Origin: an uncultured Prevotella sp.
Lineage (GTDB): Bacteria; Bacteroidota; Bacteroidia; Bacteroidales; Bacteroidaceae
DNA length: 60,671 nt
Assembly: GCA_905236815.1 (NCBI GenBank)
Contig: CAJOPE010000007.1
Span: 1-60,671, forward strand
Direction: 5' to 3'
The notes under the pieces are model-generated. The model saw only the letters and a list, made by a program, of their open reading frames with translations, did not search any database and had not been told where the DNA came from. Position numbers and translations under genes: made by a program. Position 1 is the first letter of the stretch. Each line of letters starts with the position of its first letter. Positions 1 to 9,300 of the stretch are shown piece by piece.

Positions 1-64
1 ACAAGTTGATTATCAATAGTTAAATAAAAATAAATATCTTCCAATTATTTGGAAAGCAACATAG

Positions 65-170
65 AAGAGGGTATGCCACAAGATTAAACAGCAAGGCTAA
101 TAAAAAAATTAGCCAATAAACTTTGCTCGTGGCATACCCTCTCTTTGATCTCCCCCGCAAGCGGGGGAGA
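65..170. repeat. GTATGCCAC inverted-repeat element, copy A
   Basis: A 75-bp segment has perfect 13-bp terminal inverted repeats (GAGGGTATGCCAC at 67-79, complement at 129-141). A CTCCCCCGC/GCGGGGGAG hairpin follows at 150-169. The hairpin lies 13 bp past the GH53 stop codon, so it may also end that transcript. Related copies occur near 2195, 52842 and 53519. There is no coding capacity, so it is a MITE- or REP-like element. Confidence 0.75.
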
Positions 171-182
171 AATGCTGGACTT

Positions 183-1448
183 TTATTTCAAGATTTTCTT
201 TCCATCCTTAATTATAATGCCCTTATAATCCTCGGAAACCTTTTGACCTGCTAGATTATAAACAGCATTTGATTTTGCATTCTTTACTGAGATTGCCTCA
301 ACACCTGTTGGGTCCTGTCCATTGAATCGACAGAGCTCATAAAGGGCAGGATTAGCGCTATTTGTACCCTCATTCCACAAGCCGGCATTATACCAGCCAT
401 CGAGCACATGCTGGGCACTCCATACGGAACCAGAACCATCGTTGGCATCCATTTCCCACCAGAACAAACCATTCACCTGCTCGTGCTTATTCAATAAGGC
501 GATCAAATCCTTGGCAAATTGCTTCTGACCTGCAGGAGTTACAGGATAGGTAGAAGAATAATCATAGTCTATGTTATTGGACTGATACTGATAATAATAA
601 CCAGTCTCTACTACCATAATTGGCTTCTTTGAATAATTCTCGATAGAGGTTAATGCCTTGTCGAGTTGTGGAAGAAAACCATGATAGTAGCTATAATAGC
701 TGGTGCCGATAATATCGTAATCCACCCCATTATTATCCATATCCTTATAGAAAGAAACCACATAGGAAGGGTTGGCCACACGCTCGGTATGCAGGATAAT
801 CTCTGCATCCGGACAAACCTCACGACAAGCTTTACCTGCCGATTTCAGCATACTTACGAAATAAGAGAGATTGGCAGTCTGACTTGCATAGTATTTCTTT
901 TGGGCACTTCCGTTCTTTCCCCAAAGCATACCATAGCTTATCTCATTTCCTGTCTGAATGAAATCTGGAGTAGCCCCTGCTGCTTTTAATTCTGTAAGCA
1001 CTCGTTTGGTATATTGATAAACAGAATCTTGTAAGACCTCATTAGAGAGGCCTTCCCATGCCTTTGGCAACCACTGATTGCTTGGGTCGGCCCAAGTATC
1101 GCTATAGTGGATATCGAGCATAAATCGCTGTCCATTATCCTTAATCTGCTTTCCAAGCGCCTTCACATAGGCGAGATCCTGGAAAACACCTTGTCCTTTT
1201 TCGGATGCAGTGGCATTAGAAGGTGTATGGAAAAGGCGAACACGCATCGTGTTTAATCCCCTCTCCTTGAGGAAAGGAAGCACTCCACCCTTAATCGTAT
1301 TTCCGAGGGAATCCTTATAAACGGCATTTTTATCCTCGTAGGCTTTCAATAGGGAGATATCACCACCTACATATTTCGTTGTCTGAGCAAATGCAGAAAG
1401 AGAACCTGCTAAAAGTATAGTTGCAACAAATGATTTTCTTAAGTTCAT
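183..1448 (-). CDS. GH53 arabinogalactan endo-beta-1,4-galactanase
   Basis: This secreted glycoside hydrolase of family 53 cleaves beta-1,4-galactan side chains of type I arabinogalactan and pectin. The N-terminus is a signal peptide ending at AFAQ (about residue 21). The (beta/alpha)8 barrel carries the two GH53 glutamates: acid/base E169 in QTGNEISYG and nucleophile E281 in VVETGYYY. HTPSNATASEKGQG and LDIHYSDTWADP are also typical of the family. The last about 35 residues (GVEAISV...VYNLAGQKV...GKKILK) form the short C-terminal tail common on secreted Prevotella proteins. The promoter is probably the TATATTTG box at 1478-1485 (minus). The substrate matches the arabinan/galactan enzymes at 11.9-20.4 kb, although the gene stands apart from them. 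Confidence 0.93.
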   Translation of the reverse strand: MNLRKSFVATILLAGSLSAFAQTTKYVGGDISLLKAYEDKNAVYKDSLGNTIKGGVLPFLKERGLNTMRVRLFHTPSNATASEKGQGVFQDLAYVKALGKQIKDNGQRFMLDIHYSDTWADPSNQWLPKAWEGLSNEVLQDSVYQYTKRVLTELKAAGATPDFIQTGNEISYGMLWGKNGSAQKKYYASQTANLSYFVSMLKSAGKACREVCPDAEIILHTERVANPSYVVSFYKDMDNNGVDYDIIGTSYYSYYHGFLPQLDKALTSIENYSKKPIMVVETGYYYQYQSNNIDYDYSSTYPVTPAGQKQFAKDLIALLNKHEQVNGLFWWEMDANDGSGSVWSAQHVLDGWYNAGLWNEGTNSANPALYELCRFNGQDPTGVEAISVKNAKSNAVYNLAGQKVSEDYKGIIIKDGKKILK

Positions 1449-1477
1449 AAATTATTCATTTTTAGGTTTATCGGCGA

Positions 1478-1485
1478 CAAATATA
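1478..1485 (-). promoter_or_regulatory. -7 box of the GH53 gene
   Basis: TATATTTG on the minus strand fits the Bacteroidetes TAnnTTTG -7 consensus and lies about 30 bp before the GH53 start codon. Confidence 0.5.
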
Positions 1486-1568
1486 CTAAAATTCTCATTT
1501 ACCCGAAACAATTATTCTGATTTTATCTATTTTAATGATAGACAAAACCAAATATGTATATTTTTTTG

Positions 1569-1576
1569 TAACTTTG
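1569..1576 (+). promoter_or_regulatory. -7 box of the first outer-membrane barrel gene
   Basis: TAACTTTG followed by C matches the Bacteroidetes -7 consensus. It sits about 60 bp before ATG 1638 and directly before the in-frame ATG at 1578, which rules out 1578 as the translated start. Confidence 0.55.
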
Positions 1577-1637
1577 CATGCAAAGACGAATAAATTATAT
1601 ATATCCAAGATATTCATTAATTATTAAACACATAAAA

Positions 1638-2171
1638 ATGAAAAGTATCAAGTTTTTTATGGTTGCAGTTTTGAGCGTTCTTTGCCTAACTGCATCAGCA
1701 CAGCGTAGTGCCACAAATGGAACTTCTAAAGGTTATCAAGGCTTTATCGAGGGCAAGCTCGCTTTTGGTGGTGGTGATTATTCTGCAGCTGGCGTTTTCA
1801 CTTCACACGGCTATCAGTTCAACCCTTATGTATTCTTTGGTGGTGGTGCCGGTTTGATGGTTGGCTCTAGCTCTGCCGATGGTTATGTAGATCGTTACAT
1901 CGACGACAAGGTGATGGTGCCTATCTATGCAAACATTAAGATCAACATCCTCAACAAGAAGATTTCTCCTATGATCGATGGCAAGTTGGGTTATAGCATT
2001 TCTGATGCTAAGGGTTTGTTCTTCGCAACATCCGTTGGTTGCCGCATCAGATTGGGTAATCACGCTATCATCCCTTCTCTTGGCTACAAGGCTCAGCAGT
2101 TGGATGTTAAGTATCTTGACAAAACAGAAACTTACGGATTTACAACTCTTGGTTGTACTTTCGAATTCTAA
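1638..2171 (+). CDS. Outer-membrane beta-barrel protein
   Basis: A 177-residue secreted protein with a signal peptide (MKSIKFFMVAVLSVLC...SAQ). It is followed by alternating hydrophobic strands rich in Gly, Tyr and Phe and ends in F-E-F, a terminal aromatic residue as expected for BAM-assembled barrels. I chose ATG 1638 because the signal peptide begins there and the promoter box ends at 1576. Motifs such as FGGGAGLMVG and DGKLGYSISDAKG are shared by small PorT-like barrels. No specific function can be read from the sequence. It is a single-gene unit followed by repeat copy B and a terminator. Confidence 0.75.
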   Translation: MKSIKFFMVAVLSVLCLTASAQRSATNGTSKGYQGFIEGKLAFGGGDYSAAGVFTSHGYQFNPYVFFGGGAGLMVGSSSADGYVDRYIDDKVMVPIYANIKINILNKKISPMIDGKLGYSISDAKGLFFATSVGCRIRLGNHAIIPSLGYKAQQLDVKYLDKTETYGFTTLGCTFEF

Positions 2172-2194
2172 TCTGAAAATTTATCAAATATCTT

Positions 2195-2250
2195 CTCCCC
2201 CGCTCGCGGGGGAGATAAGAGAGAGGGTATGCCACAAGATTAAGCAGCAA
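2195..2250. repeat. GTATGCCAC element, copy B (half element)
   Basis: A perfect hairpin CTCCCCCGC-tc-GCGGGGGAG (2195-2214) is followed by GAGAGAGGGTATGCCAC and AGATTAAGCAGC, matching the left part of copies A and C. The distal inverted arm is missing. It begins 23 bp after the stop of the upstream barrel gene. Confidence 0.7.
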
Positions 2251-2321
2251 AGCTAATTAGTAATTTGCAGGCAAGTCTTCATGAATTATCCAGGCTAAGA
2301 AAGCAATAAAAACAAAAATAT

Positions 2322-2358
2322 TAGCGGATGAACCTTCTGGCCCATCCGCTATTTTTTT
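2322..2358 (+). terminator. Rho-independent terminator
   Basis: The stem TAGCGGATG (2322-2330) pairs with CATCCGCTA (2343-2351) and is followed by a T-run on the plus strand. It is about 150 bp downstream of the barrel gene stop, so the transcript would include repeat copy B. Confidence 0.75.
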
Positions 2359-2464
2359 TATTCGTCAAAATGATTTAGAACTCCTCTGCCCCATTGAATG
2401 CTAATTGCGATACCCTGAATAATGTGATTACCTGCAGAAGGAATTCTACCCTTATTATATAGAT

Positions 2465-3151
2465 TTACAAATCAAACTTATAGCCTAATGTGATCTGGAA
2501 AACATTGTTCTTGGTCTCATCATATTTGATGCCAGCCAAACCTGTTACTTTAGAAATATCCTCATTTTCCTTTCCAAGTTTGGTCAAGCCAAGGTTGTAA
2601 CGAGCATCTACAACGAAGTTGTTATACTCATAAGAGATGCCCATAGGGATTGAAATCGCTGTAGAATTTGTATAATCCTTAAGATCAACATCTGTACTAC
2701 CGCCGGCACCTATGCCCAAAGCGCTTATGCTACCGTCCAAAGTCATTTTAGAACTGGTTAGGAATCCAAATTGAACACCAGCTTTCAATGCGAGTCCCTT
2801 TGTTACATATACATTAGCAACAACAGGAACATTAACATAGCCTAACTTCAAGTCGCCATCTAATGTTGCATTTGCAACATTACCTAAACTATAACTATAG
2901 TTGGCCTTTGCACCTTGCAAAGAATAGTTTACACCAGCAGAAATTCCCAACCAATCAGTTGCCTGATATTCTGCATCTGCACCTGCAGTGAATCCGATCT
3001 TTGATTTTGCATCAATCTGCTCACCCATACCGGTAACACTAGAAACTGTCATACCAGCCTTAGGCTGAATAGAGAATGAACCAACTTCGTGCTGTGCGAA
3101 AGCACCTACTGATGAAAGCAGCACTGCTGCCATTAAAAGAACTTTTTTCAT
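2465..3151 (-). CDS. PorT-like outer-membrane beta-barrel protein
   Basis: A 228-residue secreted barrel. The signal peptide MKKVLLMAAVLLSSVGAFAQ is followed by HEVGSFSIQPKAGMTVSSV, and the chain ends in LGYKFDL. WLGISAGVNYSLQGAKA and VVDARYNLGLTKLG are typical of the outer membrane protein beta-barrel (PorT-like) family. It is a paralogue of the gene at 4099-4671: the signal peptides and the spacing of the strand motifs are nearly the same. No ligand can be inferred. The likely -7 box is TACCTTTG at 3197-3204 (minus). Confidence 0.8.
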   Translation of the reverse strand: MKKVLLMAAVLLSSVGAFAQHEVGSFSIQPKAGMTVSSVTGMGEQIDAKSKIGFTAGADAEYQATDWLGISAGVNYSLQGAKANYSYSLGNVANATLDGDLKLGYVNVPVVANVYVTKGLALKAGVQFGFLTSSKMTLDGSISALGIGAGGSTDVDLKDYTNSTAISIPMGISYEYNNFVVDARYNLGLTKLGKENEDISKVTGLAGIKYDETKNNVFQITLGYKFDL

Positions 3152-3196
3152 ATCTTTATATTTTTAATTTTACTTTCTTTTGTTTTATTGTGATGG

Positions 3197-3204
3197 CAAA
3201 GGTA
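3197..3204 (-). promoter_or_regulatory. -7 box of the 2465-3151 barrel gene
   Basis: TACCTTTG on the minus strand fits TAnnTTTG and lies about 45 bp upstream of the start codon. Confidence 0.45.
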
Positions 3205-3430
3205 TAGTGTTTTTTGCAACTAAAGCGTATCTTTTCCCTATTCCGTCGAGGAATTTCCCTATTCGTTTGGTGTTATTTATCCAAAAGAAATAAAGTGTCT
3301 TTTTAACTAGCTGTATATCTGATAGATACAAAATATATACATTTAACCAGGTTAATCCATAGAACGCATACTATTTAACGTGAGATCGACGAAATATAAC
3401 TGTTTGAAATCTGATGATTAAAGAATACTA

Positions 3431-3519
3431 TTGAAATAGCCAACGTAAATGCACCATTTAGAGGTCGTAAACCGTCGGTTTAGACCACCTAAACCATTGA
3501 GTTAGCTTTTTTAACATTT
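3431..3519 (-). repeat. TTTAG palindromic repeat, copy 1 (reverse orientation)
   Basis: An approximately 89-bp element with imperfect ends AGCCAAC...GTTAGCT and internal GGTTTA/TAAACC palindromes. It is nearly identical, in reverse orientation, to copies at 22822-22910 and 60569-60657. It lies in a gene-free interval of about 950 bp. Confidence 0.75.
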
Positions 3520-4043
3520 CAACACTTCAATCTGGCATAATTACATAGTGTACATGCTGGGAGCTATTGTGGCTTACTGTTTTTTTTAAAATACCAAATT
3601 TTCTCTTCAATTTGCCTGCAAAAAGCAAAGATCCCATTTGCGAAGTATGAAAGCACATCACTTCAAAATAATCTCAACCCAAGCAGTTTTAAGGAGATAT
3701 TACTAAAAATTTTGGGGATAATAAAGCCAAAATCCATTTACATCTATTAAAATCCCTTAATCCGCAATTTCACAAGTAACTGATAATCAACACCCTTCAA
3801 AATACTCTATTTCAGATACTTAAACGGCCTATTTAGGAAGTCTAAACCGTATAGTTAGCACTCAAAAGTGCCGCATTTAGCTATCCCATTTCAAATCTCA
3901 AATCTCAATTTGCGAAATTCTAGGATTTCAAGCATAATAATTATGGTAATTATTACACTTAATATTATATAAGACATAGAAAAAGCCCAAAAATGAAATT
4001 GAGATTTGAGATTATCCCATTTTCAATTTGAAATTACAAAAAA
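3520..4043. other. Gene-free interval with degenerate repeats
   Basis: No convincing reading frame is visible. A TTTAG-type segment lies at about 3817-3875 (GGCCTATTTAGGA, GTCTAAACCGT, GCATTTAGCTAT). An inverted repeat of about 18 bp, built on AAATCTCAATTT, lies at about 3896-3914 and 3993-4013. The rest is AT-rich with no further structure that I recognise. Confidence 0.5.
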
Positions 4044-4068
4044 GCAGCCGACCTACAAGGCCGACTGC
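4044..4068 (-). terminator. Terminator of the 4099-4671 barrel gene
   Basis: On the minus strand GCAGTCGGCC and GGTCGGCTGC form a stem around TTGTA, followed by a T-run. It lies about 30 bp after the stop codon. Confidence 0.8.
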
Positions 4069-4098
4069 TCTCAACATCATAATATATCTATAAACGAT

Positions 4099-4671
4099 TT
4101 ACAAATCGAACTTATAACCTACAGTGAACTGGAATACCTGGTTCTGTGGGTGATTATCACCTGCCTTCCAAGCATCTGTGAAGCCGAAATTGTAACGAGC
4201 ATCAAATACCAATGGTACAGATGGAAGCTCATAAGCCAAACCAACAGGCATAGAGAAGTCGAAAGTTTCAACAGCATCATTATTAGTAACATCATAAGTA
4301 ACACTTCCAGAAGTAATCTTGTTACTTACCTTGAAACCAGGCTGAACACCTACGTTCAAAGAAAGACCCTTTGCTACATAGAAATGACCCATAAGAGGAA
4401 TATTGATATAATCTATCTTAGCTGTAGCGCCATCTTTCTTGTAACCCTGCTGTGAGTAAACCGCACCTGCAGAAATACCCAACCAATCATTAGCCTGATA
4501 TTCAAAATCAGCACCACCTACAACACCATATCTTGGATCGCCCTTTGTATCTGCAATATTAGCAACAGACAAACCAGCTCTTGGCTGAAGTGTGATACCA
4601 CCAACTGCATGCTGTGCCATAGCACCAACTGAAGAAAGCAGCACTGCTGCCATTAAAAGAACCTTTTTCAT
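4099..4671 (-). CDS. PorT-like outer-membrane beta-barrel protein (paralogue)
   Basis: A 190-residue secreted barrel with signal peptide MKKVLLMAAVLLSSVGAMAQ and the terminal strand FQFTVGYKFDL. It shares an almost identical signal peptide, WLGISAG, FDARYNFG and the same C-terminus with the gene at 2465-3151, so the two arose by duplication. It is about 38 residues shorter because loop regions differ. Porin, adhesin or structural roles are all possible. A likely -7 box TAACTTTG is at 4721-4728 (minus), and its own terminator is at 4044-4068, so it appears monocistronic. Confidence 0.8.
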   Translation of the reverse strand: MKKVLLMAAVLLSSVGAMAQHAVGGITLQPRAGLSVANIADTKGDPRYGVVGGADFEYQANDWLGISAGAVYSQQGYKKDGATAKIDYINIPLMGHFYVAKGLSLNVGVQPGFKVSNKITSGSVTYDVTNNDAVETFDFSMPVGLAYELPSVPLVFDARYNFGFTDAWKAGDNHPQNQVFQFTVGYKFDL

Positions 4672-4720
4672 TGTTTTATTTACGTTTAAAAGTTATACTT
4701 TAATTTTCTATTTCTGCCGG

Positions 4721-4728
4721 CAAAGTTA
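4721..4728 (-). promoter_or_regulatory. -7 box of the 4099-4671 barrel gene
   Basis: TAACTTTG on the minus strand about 50 bp before the start codon matches the Bacteroidetes -7 consensus. Confidence 0.5.
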
Positions 4729-4833
4729 ATGCATTTTACAAAACTACGAGGGGAAAATTCCCCAAAATGAGTAGGAAAATCCCTAAAACACACATTTTCA
4801 GGCAAAAGCGAACATATTTGTTCCTAAAAAGAA

Positions 4834-4866
4834 CTGCCAACCAGGAAATAAATCCCGATTGGCAGC
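4834..4866 (-). terminator. Terminator of the 4903-6252 barrel gene pair
   Basis: CTGCCAA and TTGGCAG arms with a partly paired interior form a hairpin. On the minus strand it is followed by TTCTTTTTAG. It lies about 37 bp after the stop of the 4903-5481 gene. Confidence 0.75.
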
Positions 4867-4902
4867 TACAATATTTATAAAGTGTGAATGATTTCTACAC
4901 TA

Positions 4903-5481
4903 TTAGAACTTGTAAACAACACCGAAAGAAAGGTTATTACCATCCAAGTTAAGACCAACAGAAGTAATCTTTGTATCAGAGTTATCATAAGTAATCTGAG
5001 ACCAGCCAAGGAAACCAACATGAGCCTCGAATGAGAAATGCTCATCCAATTCCAAAGCTAAACCTGGGCGCAAGCCTACAGCAACCTCGTCATGCTTTAC
5101 AACCTTTGATTCGCAAGGAGCCTTTGCCTGAAGATCATCAGAACCACCATAATAGTGAGCATAACCAAATGCACCATCAATAAATACATTCAAGTTCTTC
5201 AAATGAACTGGTGTCCAACGAACGTAAGGAGCAACCTCTACTGCTTTAGCGAAGTCCTCATTGGCACCCTTCCATCCAAAGCCTGCACCTACAGCCCAAT
5301 CTTCATTGATATTGTAACCAATTTCTGGCATAAACTTATAGGTAGTTACAGTCTTGTCATCACCATGACCGTAATCAAATGTGTGGCTACCAACACCAAA
5401 GCTACCACCTACATAAACCTGTGCACTAGCACTTACTGCAACCATTGCTGCAGCAACCAAAGTCATTAAAAACTTTTTCAT
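4903..5481 (-). CDS. Outer-membrane beta-barrel protein
   Basis: A 192-residue secreted barrel: signal peptide MKKFLMTLVAAAMVAVSASAQ, then YVGGSFGVGSHTF, FMPEIGYNINEDWAVGAGFGW and the terminal strand LSFGVVYKF ending in Phe. It fits the small outer-membrane protein family of Bacteroidales (OmpW/PorT-like fold). It lies 39 bp downstream of the 5521-6252 gene on the same strand, so the two are probably co-transcribed. A 41-bp stretch of its signal-peptide coding sequence (5423-5463) is identical to that of the neighbour (6194-6234). This indicates recent duplication or gene conversion. Confidence 0.8.
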   Translation of the reverse strand: MKKFLMTLVAAAMVAVSASAQVYVGGSFGVGSHTFDYGHGDDKTVTTYKFMPEIGYNINEDWAVGAGFGWKGANEDFAKAVEVAPYVRWTPVHLKNLNVFIDGAFGYAHYYGGSDDLQAKAPCESKVVKHDEVAVGLRPGLALELDEHFSFEAHVGFLGWSQITYDNSDTKITSVGLNLDGNNLSFGVVYKF

Positions 5482-5520
5482 CTTTTCTTTTATAAGTTGT
5501 TATTAAAATTATAGTCGATA

Positions 5521-6252
5521 TTAGAAATAGAAGTTGAGGGAAAGATTTCCACCCAAGTTTCCTGTCTTGATCATAGTAGAAGTCTCTGATACACGAGAGA
5601 AGTTGCCAGACTTATAATTGCTGTAATCTCTTGACTCACGAGTCCAAGCTTTTGCAATAGCGAAATCTACAGTAGCTCCTACAGAAACCTGCTTGAACAA
5701 GAAATACTCTACACCAACACTTCCCATCAAACCTAGAGCGTTTGTAGGGTTGCCTACATAATAGGTATTATCGTTCGCTTCATCCTCATAGAAAGTGAAG
5801 TTGTTCTTATGAGCATAAACAAGATCCAAACCTAAAGTTGGCTGCAAACGCTTACCTGGACGAAGAAGATACTGAATACCACCCTTTAGCATGAAATCTG
5901 TCTTAGAAGTACGCTGAAAAGAAGTCTCCTTCTCTAAATCCTTAGAATCTTCATATTTGTTATCAACATCATAGTTATTATCGAAACCAAAACCGAGGTC
6001 GATAGCCATGTTGTCTTTCAACATATATTTACCTGTGATAGTAGTGCCACCGAACATAGGATTCTTCAAGCCATTAAAATCCTGAATCTTGTTGTTCTGA
6101 GTTCCGTTAAACATGTTACCAACGAAGTTTACCAATGGATTTGCGTTAAAAGTGATAGCGAAGCCACCCTCTTCTGCACCATAAAATTCTTCCGCACTAG
6201 CACTTACTGCAACCATTGCTGCAGCAACCAAAGTTACCAAAAACTTTTTCAT
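5521..6252 (-). CDS. Outer-membrane beta-barrel protein
   Basis: A 243-residue secreted barrel with signal peptide MKKFLVTLVAAAMVAVSASA and amphipathic strands such as MAIDLGFGFDNNYDVDNKY and LQPTLGLDLVYAHKNNF. The terminal strand LGGNLSLNFYF ends in Phe. It is the first gene of a two-gene operon with 4903-5481. Apart from the shared signal sequence the mature parts differ, so the two likely form different barrels. A -7 box TACCTTTG is at 6305-6312 (minus). The function is unknown. Confidence 0.8.
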   Translation of the reverse strand: MKKFLVTLVAAAMVAVSASAEEFYGAEEGGFAITFNANPLVNFVGNMFNGTQNNKIQDFNGLKNPMFGGTTITGKYMLKDNMAIDLGFGFDNNYDVDNKYEDSKDLEKETSFQRTSKTDFMLKGGIQYLLRPGKRLQPTLGLDLVYAHKNNFTFYEDEANDNTYYVGNPTNALGLMGSVGVEYFLFKQVSVGATVDFAIAKAWTRESRDYSNYKSGNFSRVSETSTMIKTGNLGGNLSLNFYF

Positions 6253-6304
6253 TTTTACCTTTATTACTTAGTTAAAACAATCATTTGTCCTTAAAAACCG
6301 GGTG

Positions 6305-6312
6305 CAAAGGTA
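6305..6312 (-). promoter_or_regulatory. -7 box of the barrel gene pair operon
   Basis: TACCTTTG on the minus strand, about 53 bp upstream of the 5521-6252 start, fits the TAnnTTTG consensus. Confidence 0.5.
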
Positions 6313-6368
6313 TATATGTTTTATAACATACGAAAAGTTTTTGATTAAAAAAATTATAAAATATTTCG

Positions 6369-9300
6369 CTAAAATTGTTCTAAATATCCCCCTTTTCCCT
6401 TACAATAGTCGATTAACTCTCTGAATATCACATTACTAGACAGAATTCGAGGATTTCCTGTCATAATCATCTGTTTGCGGGCCCGAGTGATGGCAACATT
6501 CAGCTTTCGATCGATAATATGTCCATCTTCTACGAAGCTATTGGCTGTTAAGAATTCTAATTGCCAATAATTCTGTATAGTAAAGCTATAAATAATGAAA
6601 TCGCGCTGACTTCCCTGGTAGCGCTCTACTGTATCGATAGTAATTTTCTCCAACACAGGTATTTGCAACTTCTCGATTTCCTTTCGAATCATCGCTATCT
6701 GATTTCGATAAGGCACGATAACACCAACGGTCTTGCTCACATCAAACTCCTGCTGATGTTCCTTATACACCTTATATAATAGTCGGGAAACAATGCGAGC
6801 CTCCTCGATATTCACCTTATCGGAGATATTTGGCTGCTTGCAGAACTTGCTTGGAATGAAGATCATTCGATGGGCGATGCTGTTATCCAGCTGATGCTCC
6901 AAAGGCACACATTCCAAATTCTCGCGATAATAGAAGTGACTATTTGGGAACTCTGCGATATCCGGATGCATTCGGCCTTGTCGGCGAAGAATGCCAATGA
7001 AGTCCTCTCGCCCATTCTTGTATTCCCATCGGATAAGCCGCTCGAAAAGGGAGTTTCGGCAATTGTCGAGACAGATATCATTGAGAATTGGATCGACAAC
7101 TTTGCTATCCTCCTCGCTTTGCTGAACTACAGCTGGTAGCTGCTTATAATCGCCGATGAGGATGAACTTAGGACCTCTCTCCCCGCTCTCCCCTTCAGGG
7201 AGAGGGCTATTGGAGCTATCTCTGCCTTTTAGCATGGATAAAAGGCCAACTAGGTTGGGTTCTAATATCTGACTGGCCTCATCGATGATGGCAAGGTCGA
7301 AATGCTTCAAGTTGAAGATATACGATTTCGAGGCGATCATCGAAGTAGTGCCAACTATTATCTGAGTATCCTTTATCAACTGCTGAACAGATACCATTTT
7401 CGGATACTGTTCGATTACCTTATCTATCAGATAAGGACGGAAACGCTCATCGCAACTGAATTCATTGCCAATGCGAAGGAAGGAAATGCCATTATCGCAT
7501 AGCATCTCGCAGATTTCATCTACCGCACGATTGGTGTAGGAGAGAAGTAATACCGAACAACCAGCCTCTCTCCCCGCTCTCCCCTTCAGGGAGAGGGCCT
7601 CAATCTTGCTTTTTATTTCACTTATTACCTTATCTGTCTCGAAACCAACCTGTTCATTGGTAAATCTTATTACCAAATATCCCTTTTCTTCTAATATTTC
7701 AGTTCTTAAATTATCAGCTGCTTGCTGTTCTGGTTGGCTATGATAACCACCATCAACCTCTATTACTAATCCTATCTCCAAACAAACGAAATCAACAATA
7801 AAATCATCGATTGCATGCTGTCTTCGGAAATGAACACCAAGATTATTAGCTCTCAAATAATTCCATAAAATCTCTTCACTCTCAGTAGCTTCTTTTCGAT
7901 GAGAAAGAGAATTATTCTTTAGTATTTCATAAATATCAGGATGAGCAGCAGCAACACGTCCTACAGCCCTCTCCCTGAAGGGGAGAGAGGGGAGAGAGGC
8001 CATTTCCCTTACCAGAAATTGAAGGGCTCTGCTGGTTTTACCCGTTCCTGGGGGGCCTACTAAGAGGAAATAATCTTTGGCCTGCTTGGCCTTTAGGATG
8101 ATGGGATCTAATAGCTTATCATAACTTCTTGATAATTGCAAACTCTCATCCTTTCTTGGGGCTCTTCGCCCTAAGAGCAAATCTCTTACAGACTGATCGG
8201 CAGAAATAAACTGATGAAGACTTCGGATACTACTTCCTGCACTATCCGAAAGGGAATGCTCAATGGCCCACTTCGGATTTTCGCAATCCTCTTTCCTGGC
8301 ATTCACTACCGAGGCATTGAATATATCAGGATTCTGCTGACCATCCATAAGATGGATGATCAGACTATCGGAATGGATTTCCTGCAGTATTCCCTTGAAA
8401 AGGATGGAACGACGAATATCTGGCTTTTCCACATAGGAATAGAGATATACGCCATCGCCAATGCGGAAATTAGGGAGGAAGTCCTCGCCCTGGTCGGGTA
8501 CCGAAAAGGTGATGGTATCATAGCCATTAAACTCATTGCTCTTCTCCTTCTTCACAATATGCAGGTCGGTATAGATATTTCCAGCATCCCGTTTTTCGGC
8601 TACCGGCATATTCCATAAGTCGCTGGTACTATGATTAGTACCTTCAAGAGCCCCCACTTTCGAGATCATCTGTTCCCGAAGTACGAAGGTCATCATCCTA
8701 CTATAATAGGCCCTCTCCACATCATTCAACTGATGAAGTGGATTGGTGAGTTCCTCCAGCTGAGGTTTGAGATATTTTTTATAGAAAAATTCCGAATTAC
8801 CTGCCACATTCAGATTATCAGGAGTGAACTCCTCGATGCAACTATCAAAACCCTCATGGGCAATATCAAACTGAGCCGCCACCAATTCATTGCGATAGCG
8901 AAGTGCCTCTCGGAAAAGTGCCTGATAATAAGCCACCACCATCAATCCATCTTTTGGTGGATATTTAGAATACAGCAATCGGATATCCACCCGATTGTTG
9001 TTCAAGTCGAAGTTATAATGCAGCACTCCATAATAGAGTAACAGCTGAACATAGTTGTTCTCAAGCTGATAGCTGTGATAGGAAGGATCGGGATGGCGGG
9101 ATTCCACATTCAAGTTTCTACCCGATTTCTGCTCCACCAACAGTTTCATATCGGTTGTCATCAAATCGACACGACCTTGAATGCCCAGACTCTCACAGAC
9201 GAAAGAAGGCTCCAAAATCGCTTTTTCCCGATCATATTTATCGAAAAGCACCTTCACCACCTGCTCGAGATTATTCGCCTGGGTATTGGCATCAAAGAAG

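Noticed and set aside
1578..1637. N-terminal extension of the first barrel protein
   Set aside because: The promoter -7 box ends at 1576 and the signal peptide starts at ATG 1638, so the extension is untranslated leader.
7565..7999. Intein inside the helicase
   Set aside because: There is no Hint-type splicing domain, no Cys/Ser at the N-terminal junction and no His-Asn at the C-terminal junction. The content is a DUF559 domain bounded by DNA palindromes.
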